A DNA stretch of 64,000 nt from NCBI RefSeq assembly GCF_001623075.1, contig NZ_LMCF01000219.1, positions 19,613 through 83,612 of the forward strand, read 5' to 3'. Within the stretch, counting starts at the first letter, position 1. Every line of letters starts with the position of its first letter. The DNA is from Pseudovibrio sp. Ad37. GTDB lineage: Bacteria; Pseudomonadota; Alphaproteobacteria; Rhizobiales; Stappiaceae. A model generated the notes under the pieces. The model was not told the origin of the DNA. It did not search any database and saw nothing but the letters and a program-made list of their open reading frames with translations. Made by a program: the position numbers and the translations under genes. This document shows, piece by piece, positions 56,952-64,000 of the stretch.

Positions 56952-57932
56952 ATGTCTGATCTAACGGGGCATAGATCCAACTTTCCTTCCTTAATTGGAA
57001 CAACAAAGCCATCCTTAAAGTCTGGCACGCATCCAGTTGTGGATGTCGCCGCTGTTTCAATTGCACAGCAATTTGCGTCTGTTCAGTTGAATTGGGTTGA
57101 TCTGGAATTCGACGAAACAACAAAAGCTCTCTGGCTTTATATGAAAAGCGAAGGGCGTCCTTGCTTTACACCTGAGTTGCTGAGTGAACTCGCACAGTCA
57201 CAGGCCGTGATGAAGCGTCTTTTTGAGACTTATCAGCCAGCAGATCCGTGCCCGATCAACTTCAAGGTCGTCGCCTCTCGTATTCCAGGCGTTTACAATC
57301 TCGGCGGTGATCTTAACCTGTTCATCCAACTTATCCGCGAAAAAGACCGTGAGAAGCTTCACCAGTATGCCGTTGATTGCATTGACGTTGTTTACCGCAA
57401 CGCCATCTCTTCAAACCTGCCAATCGTCACGATCGGCATGATCCAGGGTGATGCATTAGGTGGTGGATTCGAAACTGCCATCTCTTGCGATGTGATCATC
57501 GCAGAACGCCAAGCCAAATTCGGCCTGCCGGAGGTTCTGTTCAACTTGTTCCCTGGCATGGGAGCTTACAGCTTCCTGTCACGCATGGTCGATGGCCGTG
57601 TTGCAGAAAAAATGCTTATGAGTGGACGCCTCTACTCAGCTGAAGAACTTCATGAAATGGGAATTGTTCATGAAGTTGTTGAAGAAGGTGAAGCACCGTT
57701 TGCGGTTCAGCAGTACATCACCAAGAACGCACGCAAACACACCGCTCACTCTGCCATTTACCGCGCAGGCCGTACCGTTCAGCCCGTTGCTTATGAAGAA
57801 CTGATTGACGTCGTCGAGATTTGGGTCGACGCCGCTCTGTCTTTGTCCGACCAGGACTTGAAAAAAATGGAGCGCCTGACAAAAGCTCAGGATCGTCTCG
57901 GTGCTCCATCTGTACGTAAACAAGCTTTCTAG
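56952..57932 (+). CDS. rpfF: RpfF-like crotonase, probable DSF-family signal synthase
   Basis: This 326-residue crotonase closely follows RpfF of Xanthomonas. Landmark segments are YNLGGDLNLFIQLIREKDRE, QGDALGGGFETAISCDVIIAE and GLPEVLFNLFPGMGAYSF. The two catalytic glutamates of RpfF (E141 and E161) correspond to E174 and E194 here, with identical spacing. RpfF has both thioesterase and dehydratase action and makes cis-2-unsaturated fatty acid signals. About 40 extra N-terminal residues precede the domain. The ATG at 56952 (AGGGG 5 bases upstream) is chosen over the GTG at 56949. It converges on the RpfC-like kinase with a 13-base gap. Confidence 0.88.
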   Translation: MSDLTGHRSNFPSLIGTTKPSLKSGTHPVVDVAAVSIAQQFASVQLNWVDLEFDETTKALWLYMKSEGRPCFTPELLSELAQSQAVMKRLFETYQPADPCPINFKVVASRIPGVYNLGGDLNLFIQLIREKDREKLHQYAVDCIDVVYRNAISSNLPIVTIGMIQGDALGGGFETAISCDVIIAERQAKFGLPEVLFNLFPGMGAYSFLSRMVDGRVAEKMLMSGRLYSAEELHEMGIVHEVVEEGEAPFAVQQYITKNARKHTAHSAIYRAGRTVQPVAYEELIDVVEIWVDAALSLSDQDLKKMERLTKAQDRLGAPSVRKQAF

Positions 57933-57945
57933 AGTTGTACTGGCT

Positions 57946-60549
57946 CTAAGAAAATTCCAGTGTGCTCAAGCGGTTGATAGGATTACTTCCTTCCTGCTTG
58001 AGCTGCTGTAGATACCTGGTCAGGTTTTCATGATCACGCTTTACCTTGCCTGACAGCTTACGAAGCATGTCTTCACCCAGGATCGGCATTTGCGGCGCAG
58101 GCAAGTTCTCCATGTCATCACTCAGTTTCGCAACTTCCGTCGCCCCAAGGTTGACTGAAGCAGAACGAAGCGCATGCGCACTTGCCCGAAATAGCTCTGC
58201 ATCCCGAGCATCAAATGCAGCTTTAATATCGCGATGCAGCTGTGTGGTGTCTTTCAGATAATCTTCAATCACAGCAATAACGAAATCCAGACCACCAAGT
58301 GTTCTCAGTTGCGACAGGCTTGCATAATCGATCCCAGAGGAAACTTCAGAGGAAAACCGAGGATGCTCGGAAATTGACGTTACCTGACTATTAGCAATTT
58401 TCTTGCGTGTGATATTTTCGTAAACACCACTTTCTGCAATCACATCATCAGCCAATGTCAGAAGCTTTTGCGGCTCGATAGGTTTGGTCGCACATGCATC
58501 AGCCCCAGCTTCCTGCGCATTTCGCGCAGCCGCGCGACTTGCATCTGCTGTGAGCGCTATGATCGGAAGGCGATCCTGTCCAAGTTCCGTAATACGATGC
58601 AACTTGATAGTTTCAATACCGTTCAGCACCGGCATATTAATATCCATGATCGCCAGATCGTAAGAGTTATCTTCCAACTCATCTAAGGCCAGTTCGCCAT
58701 TGCTGACGAGCTTGCAGGTATGACCGCCCTTTTGCAGAATTTTTTCAATAACACGCTGGTTGGTCTTGTTGTCTTCAGCAACAAGAATGTTCAGCCCAAT
58801 ATAGCGACTGAAATAAGCCTGCAGTTCTTCCTTAAGCTCCATGCCAGATTTCGCATCTTCCGCACCTGCGGCCCTTAGAGCCCAGGCAACCGCTTGCGTG
58901 GAAACCGGAACTTTGATCGAAGAAACAATACTTGGCTGGAAAACGTCCTCGCACTCTTTTTCCGATGCAGCTGAGTAAACTGGAATCAGATTGACGTTGT
59001 GATGGTGACCAGTCGATTTGAGCGCATAGTGCAGGCTATCCGACGTCGCTGCCAGAACATCTTCCCCAACGAAGAGAACAATCTTGCTGCCATCACTGGA
59101 TGTTTGCTGACGCAAAGCACTGAAGGCACTGCCAACTGTCTCAAAACACTCATGCTCGATGCCACAATCCCGCAAAGAAGCAGCGCAAACATCCCGCAGA
59201 TCCTTGCGTTTGGAGACAATAGCAACAGCCCCATCTTCCACTTCAAGCCGAATTGTCTCATCACTAACAGCACGGCCAACCTTCAGCTCAATGATAAAGG
59301 TGCTGCCCTGCCCCGGCTGGCTGGTGACAAACACCTCACCGCCCATCGCACGGACAACTTCGCGCACAATGGAAAGACCAAGACCTGTCCCGCCAAATCG
59401 ATCCACGATGCTGTCATCAGCCTGCGTGAAACGGTCAAAAATGCGCGACTGAGCATCTTCAGAAATGCCAATACCGGTATCTTTAACTTCCAGCTGCAAT
59501 CGAATTTCGCCACCATCTGCTTCCTTGCAAACTGCGCGAATGGAAACGGAGCCTTCTTCGGTAAACTTGACAGCATTGCCGGCAATATTCAGCAAAACTT
59601 CGCGGATATGACGTGCATCGCCCACGAGGAGCGGAGGTAAGTTGCTGTCCACGTAGCGCGAAATAATCAACCCTTTACCGCGCGCTTGGCCTTGCACAAT
59701 CTGTGTCACCTCACGCAGGATCGAGTTCATATCAAAGACCGTCCGACTGACGATCATTCGACCACTTTCAATCCGGCTAAAATCAAGAATGCCGTTGATC
59801 ATGGAAAGGAGCGAGCTACCGGAATACTTGATGGTCTTCGCCATATCCCGCTGCTCAGCATCCAACTGCGTATCCTGGATCAGATCACCCATGCCAATGA
59901 TCGCATTCAATGGTGTCCGCAACTCATGGCTGACAGCGGTGAGGAACTGGGTCTTCGCTCTATTAGCGGTTTCAGCAGCATGCTGTGCTGCGGTCATCGA
60001 TCTGATGAGCTTGCTTGCATAGAGCGGCACAACAACAAGACACCCAAGCAAACCCAGACCGAGAATGAATTCACCTTGCCAGTATGGGGTCGTCAACACC
60101 ACAGCGAACCCACTCACAGAGGCAATTGTCGCCAACGCCAGATAATCCAACCCAAACCGGAAACCGTTTCCGAAAATCACCCAAAGATAGATAGGGAACA
60201 GGATTGAAAGGTATTCCCCTCCCACATACAGGCCGGCAGAGACCGCCCCTACATCTAGAAAAATCGCGAGAACGCGACGAAGCGAACTGATGTTCTGCGA
60301 GTAAAGCAAATGAGCGAGCAGTGCCAGGGAGCCAAGCCCAAACGTGGTCATGATGACATTTGTCTGGAAATTCTCATGGGAACCAAAAGTGATATTGGAA
60401 GCGAGGTAAGGCGTGATCAGCAAGGTGAACATAAAACGGTTCAGAGACATCTCGCCTTCACCGCCACCCAACTGAATAATACGCTTATATAGATCCTTTA
60501 ATCCGCTCAACGGGAGCAGCTGCAGCTTCGTTTTTCTGTTGTCGTTCAT
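57946..60549 (-). CDS. rpfC: RpfC-like hybrid sensor histidine kinase
   Basis: The 867-residue protein has RpfC architecture. A short cytoplasmic N-terminus and about five membrane helices (residues 38-183) include YLWVIFGNGFRFGLDYL and a TTPYWQ segment that match RpfC. The HisKA domain with H208 (SHELRTPLNAIIG) follows, then HATPase (DTGIGIS, GGTGLGLS), a degenerate receiver (about 435-560) lacking the acidic pocket, a full receiver (586-705) with D636, and an Hpt domain with H792 (HALRSASVNLG). RpfC senses DSF. Its start overlaps the upstream regulator's stop (ATGA). Confidence 0.87.
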   Translation of the reverse strand: MNDNRKTKLQLLPLSGLKDLYKRIIQLGGGEGEMSLNRFMFTLLITPYLASNITFGSHENFQTNVIMTTFGLGSLALLAHLLYSQNISSLRRVLAIFLDVGAVSAGLYVGGEYLSILFPIYLWVIFGNGFRFGLDYLALATIASVSGFAVVLTTPYWQGEFILGLGLLGCLVVVPLYASKLIRSMTAAQHAAETANRAKTQFLTAVSHELRTPLNAIIGMGDLIQDTQLDAEQRDMAKTIKYSGSSLLSMINGILDFSRIESGRMIVSRTVFDMNSILREVTQIVQGQARGKGLIISRYVDSNLPPLLVGDARHIREVLLNIAGNAVKFTEEGSVSIRAVCKEADGGEIRLQLEVKDTGIGISEDAQSRIFDRFTQADDSIVDRFGGTGLGLSIVREVVRAMGGEVFVTSQPGQGSTFIIELKVGRAVSDETIRLEVEDGAVAIVSKRKDLRDVCAASLRDCGIEHECFETVGSAFSALRQQTSSDGSKIVLFVGEDVLAATSDSLHYALKSTGHHHNVNLIPVYSAASEKECEDVFQPSIVSSIKVPVSTQAVAWALRAAGAEDAKSGMELKEELQAYFSRYIGLNILVAEDNKTNQRVIEKILQKGGHTCKLVSNGELALDELEDNSYDLAIMDINMPVLNGIETIKLHRITELGQDRLPIIALTADASRAAARNAQEAGADACATKPIEPQKLLTLADDVIAESGVYENITRKKIANSQVTSISEHPRFSSEVSSGIDYASLSQLRTLGGLDFVIAVIEDYLKDTTQLHRDIKAAFDARDAELFRASAHALRSASVNLGATEVAKLSDDMENLPAPQMPILGEDMLRKLSGKVKRDHENLTRYLQQLKQEGSNPINRLSTLEFS

Positions 60550-62732
60550 AGTTCAAACTCCGCCCCAGCCAACGCTCTTTGCTGCCCGTTTCCTTGCAAG
60601 TTCGCCGCTTGCTCTTCCAGGAGACGTAAAAAATCCTCAGCAGGTACAGGCTTGCCAAACAGATAACCCTGCGCCATTTCACAGCCGGCATCTGTGAGAT
60701 ATTCAGCCTGTTCCCGGGTCTCGACACCTTCTGCAATGATGGAGAGATCGAGGCTCTTACCCAAACCAACAATAGCCTTAATGATGACCGTGTTGTTCGG
60801 ATCCGTCATCATATCGCGCGTGAAGCACCGATCAATTTTCAGGCAATCAACGGAGTATCTGCTCAGATATGCGAGGGAGGAATAACCCGTCCCAAAGTCA
60901 TCAATCGAAATCGCAATTCCCATCTCGCGGATTTCGCGCAAGTCGCGGACGGTTGCTTCTGAGCCATGCAAAACGATGTTCTCTGTGATCTCAATCTCAA
61001 GTTTATCAGGCGGCAAACTGCAGGAAACCAAAGCATCTTTCAAAAGCTGTGGCACGTTCTGCTTACGGAATTGTGTTGGTGAAATGTTCACGGCAATCCG
61101 AGGCGTTGCCACCCCTAAGTCGAGCCACTTCTTTGCCTGCTGACAAGCAGCAAAAATCACCCACTCGCCGATTGGCAGAATAAGCCCAACCTCTTCAGCT
61201 GTTCCCAAAAAGACGTTGGGAGCAACCACACCATAATCTGGTCGGTTCCATCTCAGTAGAGCTTCAGCGCCAACAATCTCTTGGGTCCGCAAATCAATCT
61301 GAGGCTGATAAAACAGTTCCAGCTGGTTATGTTCAATAGCGTTTCGCAGCTCAGCTTCCAACGCGACTGTTTCTTTGACATGGTGATCCATCTTCGTCGA
61401 AAACAGATGGAACGTATTTCCGCCATCAGCCTTGGATTGGTACATGGCCATATCAGCACAGCGCAGCAACTCTTCGCTGTTAAGGCCATCCTCCGGGTAT
61501 TTGGTAATCCCAACGCTGGCACTCGTCTGAAGTTCCCGCCCACTGATATGGAACGGCTCTTCAACCACGCTCACCAAATGTTGGGCAAAACTCAAAGCCT
61601 CTTCTGAGCTCTTCAAATCCGTTTGAAGAATAGCAAACTCATCACCACCCAATCGCGCAACCAGGTCTGAACCATCTACACAGCGCAATAAACGCTCTGC
61701 GAGCACCTCCAGGAGGCGATCACCAGTACGATGACCCAAGGCATCATTGATAGATTTAAAGCGATCCAGATCGATGAAATGCAGCGCAAAGCTACGACCG
61801 CTGTTTCGGCACTGGAAAATCTCTTCATCAATGCGCTCACCAAGCATGGTTCTGTTTGGCAAACCCGTCAACGCATCATGGTGCGCAATATGAAGCAAAT
61901 GCGCTTCTGCACGTTTGCGATCAGAGATATTGGTCGCGGTCGTCACAACATGCGTTGTGTTCCCATCAACGTCCAGCAGAGGGCTTTTTGTAACGATGAA
62001 GTGAAAAATATCACCAGCATGGTTTCGCTGTTCAATTTCATAGGGCGGCAAGGCTCTGCCCGTAATGAAAACCTTACGGTCCAAACGACGATTTCTCTCA
62101 CGGGTAAACTTATCAAACTTGCCGTAGGTATCTTCACCAACAAGATCTGCCGTGGTCGAGTCCAAAAAGCGCGCCCAAGCCGCATTCGAGAACGCACATA
62201 GCCCATCTCGTGTGCTGGTCGTGATCATAGCCGGAACACTATCGATCACCTGCGCCAGCTGTTCACGAGAATCTCGGAGAGCTTCCTTGCTCTGCTGCTC
62301 TACGTTGACCAGTTCCTGTTCAAGAAAGCGAGCATGACGTTTAACCGCATTTTGCTCTTCTCGCAGAGCAAGTAGGTTTCTGGCTCGACTAACGAACTCA
62401 TTGTGGTCAACCGGACTTTGCAGGAAATCAGTTGCGCCCGCCTCCAGCGCACGAATTCTAAATGAGCGATCCGTAAAGACGGTGATGACAACAATCGGCA
62501 CATCGCTGCAATGCTCAAGCGCACGCACCTTTTGCGTTAGATCTGCACCATCCATTTCCGGCATGCTGTAGTCGGTAATAATCAAGTCGGGGACGCTGCT
62601 CTCCATATATTCGAGAGCATCAACCGGCGAAGCAAAACAGTGTACTTTGACAGATGCATCTACAGCGAGAGCAAGCTTTTCAAAAATGCTTCTATTAATT
62701 GCCCTGTCATCGACAATAACGATTGTTGTCAT
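60546..62732 (-). CDS. Response regulator with PAS, GGDEF and EAL domains
   Basis: The 728-residue protein has a receiver (1-128) like that of RpfG, including VDDRAINRSI, D54 in TDYSMPEMDG and a RNLLALR linker. A coiled coil (130-160), a PAS domain (about 160-270), a GGDEF domain (motif 362-366) and an EAL domain (EAL at 490-492; DDFGTGYSSLAYL) follow. Both output motifs are intact, so it could make or degrade cyclic-di-GMP. No RxxD inhibition site precedes GGDEF (DGSD instead). The conserved receiver lysine is replaced by serine (S106 in FLQSPV). It is cotranscribed with the RpfC-like kinase. Confidence 0.92.
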   Translation of the reverse strand: MTTIVIVDDRAINRSIFEKLALAVDASVKVHCFASPVDALEYMESSVPDLIITDYSMPEMDGADLTQKVRALEHCSDVPIVVITVFTDRSFRIRALEAGATDFLQSPVDHNEFVSRARNLLALREEQNAVKRHARFLEQELVNVEQQSKEALRDSREQLAQVIDSVPAMITTSTRDGLCAFSNAAWARFLDSTTADLVGEDTYGKFDKFTRERNRRLDRKVFITGRALPPYEIEQRNHAGDIFHFIVTKSPLLDVDGNTTHVVTTATNISDRKRAEAHLLHIAHHDALTGLPNRTMLGERIDEEIFQCRNSGRSFALHFIDLDRFKSINDALGHRTGDRLLEVLAERLLRCVDGSDLVARLGGDEFAILQTDLKSSEEALSFAQHLVSVVEEPFHISGRELQTSASVGITKYPEDGLNSEELLRCADMAMYQSKADGGNTFHLFSTKMDHHVKETVALEAELRNAIEHNQLELFYQPQIDLRTQEIVGAEALLRWNRPDYGVVAPNVFLGTAEEVGLILPIGEWVIFAACQQAKKWLDLGVATPRIAVNISPTQFRKQNVPQLLKDALVSCSLPPDKLEIEITENIVLHGSEATVRDLREIREMGIAISIDDFGTGYSSLAYLSRYSVDCLKIDRCFTRDMMTDPNNTVIIKAIVGLGKSLDLSIIAEGVETREQAEYLTDAGCEMAQGYLFGKPVPAEDFLRLLEEQAANLQGNGQQRALAGAEFEL

Positions 62733-63311
62733 GCAGCTACCACCACGAGCCTAACTGCCGAAGGCAACAAACACCCGCAGCAGTTGAACAAATTCACCCC
62801 ATGGTTATCTTCGCTTAAGGAGACAGTGTTAAGAAATGCCAAATAGTTATCATTAAATGCCTAGTATCAAACTTGTGGTTCTATATACCTATCGACATAC
62901 ATCAGTCGTCCACTGCCAGTGCACAGACGCTTTAGTTTCCTTCATCAACAAAATAAAGCTAACGTAAGCGGCAGTTTGCGGGGATTTCGAAGATAAATCA
63001 AAGGGCTTCTCAATTAGTTACTGAAACATTGAGAACACAATAAAAAATTTTATTCAAATTGCACTAAACAATTGTGAATATAGATCTATATACACTCACA
63101 TTAAGCTAGTGCATCTGACAATTAAACAAATAAGAGTGCAGTAACAAAAGTGAGTCTCATGAAGAAAGCAGGTATCGCCCCACTATTCTCCTTTGAACCA
63201 TTCTTAGTCGAGACAGTTCAGTATTGAACTTTCTACCAAGAAGTATAGCACTGCACAAAGCCCATATCATTGAACCATCTTAACGCAACAAGCCATTAAG
63301 AACGGCTGGTA
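62733..63311. other. Non-coding region upstream of the regulator operon
   Basis: This 579-base AT-rich region lies between the GGDEF-EAL regulator start and the hlyD fragment. It should contain the promoter of the regulator-kinase operon. A 22-codon frame at 63159-63227 has only a weak ribosome site and is not called. No repeat or hairpin stands out. Confidence 0.5.
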
Positions 63312-63888
63312 TCAAGGCTCCCTGAAGGCCCTCGACATGCTGTCACGAACAGGCTCCATGAGATAATCGAAGAAGGTTCTGTCTCTCGTTGTGATGTACA
63401 CCTCCGCAGGCATACCTGGAGTTGCTTTGAAGTTTAGATATGCAGGAATTTTCTCACGATCCAACTTCACACGCGCCTTATATACATCAGCAGAAACGCT
63501 CATCGGATCCTCGCTTCGCAACGCATCCGCTGAAACATAAACAACCTTGGCATCCAACATAGGTGTAATACGCTGGTTCAAAGCCGTCAGGCGAACCATT
63601 GCCTTCTGCCCTTCTTTCACGTTGTCAATCTCAGTGGTCTGGATTGATGCTTCAATAATAAGCTCATCCTGAAGAGGTAGGATTTCCATTAGATCCTTAC
63701 CACTCTCAACCACACCACCTGCCGTGTGATAACGCATCCGAACCACAATCCCACGCACAGGCGCCACGATCTCAACGCGTTGCAAAACATCTTGCGCTGC
63801 ACGTATTTGCTCACTCACATCATCCAGGTCAGCATTAACAACTTGGAGCTCCCCGACAGCGGTTTGCGAGGCTTTGAGCCTCCCCCTT
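63312..63888 (-). pseudogene. 3' part of an HlyD-family type I secretion adaptor gene
   Basis: The frame encodes the C-terminal 190 or so residues of a type I secretion membrane-fusion protein: the end of the coiled coil, the lipoyl/barrel segment VEIVAPVRGIVVRMRYHTAGGVVESGKDLMEILP, and the final FFDYLMEPVRDSMSRAFREP. The upstream coding part is cut where insertion-sequence DNA begins near 63889. The ABC partner gene would be expected beyond the window. Confidence 0.85.
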
Positions 63889-64000
63889 TGAAGTGGTCCA
63901 CGCCTATAGTTAGGAAACCGGAGGACCATAGATGGCTATCAAGCGCCCCAAACCTGAAGATATTGTTGTGAAGTTACGGCAGGTTGAAGTTCTGATGGGG
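63889..64000 (+). mobile_element. Left end of an IS3-like insertion sequence (continues beyond window)
   Basis: The boundary is placed at TGAAGTGGTCC (63889 onward), where homology to HlyD ends. It is followed by a short leader and a transposase start. The exact terminal repeat cannot be confirmed because the other end is outside the window. Confidence 0.7.
63932..64000 (+). CDS. IS3-family transposase OrfA (partial, 3' end beyond window)
   Basis: The first 23 codons encode MAIKRPKPEDIVVKLRQVEV and a few more residues, the usual start of IS3-family OrfA proteins (KRxxPEEIVxKLRQxEVL). GGAGG lies 7 bases before the ATG. The gene runs off the window. Confidence 0.75.
   Translation, partial: MAIKRPKPEDIVVKLRQVEVLMG

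Noticed and set aside
63159..63227. 22-codon frame starting MKKAGIAPLF
   Set aside because: The ribosome site is weak, the frame is very short, and nothing supports coding.
1..64000. CRISPR arrays, prophage or rRNA genes
   Set aside because: No evenly spaced direct repeats, phage structural genes or rRNA-like sequence were seen.

Overview
The window looks like chromosomal DNA of a marine-type alphaproteobacterium. Base composition is close to 50% G+C. Gene content and order point to the Hyphomicrobiales/Stappiaceae side (a Pseudovibrio- or Labrenzia-like genome): petA followed by trmL and hemF, a DUF1285-Nudix-DUF6111-cca chain, a MoxR/DUF58/DUF4159 operon, and a flagellar block that carries FlbD and the CtrA inhibitor SciP. 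The genus is inference from gene content; no marker phylogeny could be run.

Layout. 0-10 kb: the Rieske protein gene petA (cut by the window edge), an ABC exporter, a two-helix membrane protein with a terminator-bearing leader region, trmL, two tandem secreted DUF1176 paralogues, hemF, a DUF2087 gene, a TetR gene divergent from a membrane protein with two palindromic operators between them, and fumC. 10-19 kb: a predicted ATPase and EamA exporter pair, a PAS protein preceded by a hairpin, a divergent ohrR/ohr peroxide-resistance pair with palindromic operators, a Tim44-like protein, and a tightly packed minus-strand chain DUF1285-Nudix-DUF6111-cca-DUF1284. 19-30 kb: the MoxR operon, GNAT and Nudix enzymes and a metallophosphoesterase. 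30-42 kb: flagellar genes fliF-fliG-fliH-fliN-flbD-flhA, then sciP, flgD and fliK, with a TTAA-N7-TTAA CtrA-type box upstream of fliF.

42-48 kb: mnmA, an elongator tRNA-Met gene, and a large autotransporter. A 47-base copy of the 3' part of the tRNA lies on the far side of the autotransporter, followed by what looks like the tRNA's own terminator. That is the footprint expected of an element inserted at the tRNA 3' end, but no integrase is visible.

48-56 kb: an RpoE-ChrR photo-oxidative stress module. The sigma/anti-sigma operon and the divergent FAD oxidoreductase-DUF1365-Cfa operon each have a promoter of the form TGATCC-N18-TAAAAA. Opposite lies a SnoaL/SDR/iron-sulfur-photolyase gene group.

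56-63 kb: after about 1.4 kb of AT-rich non-coding DNA comes the most interesting locus. It holds an RpfF-type (DSF synthase) crotonase with both catalytic glutamates, convergent with an RpfC-like hybrid sensor kinase. The kinase gene is translationally coupled to a response regulator whose receiver resembles RpfG but whose output is PAS-GGDEF-EAL instead of HD-GYP. This looks like a complete fatty-acid quorum-sensing to cyclic-di-GMP circuit in an alphaproteobacterium. The window ends in an HlyD-family gene truncated by an IS3-like insertion sequence.

Four copies, one degenerate, of an intergenic palindromic repeat (GCGTATCT...AGATACGC with a CCGAAAA/TTTTCGG core) are spread through the first 29 kb. 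Two of them produce false upstream start codons for neighbouring genes.
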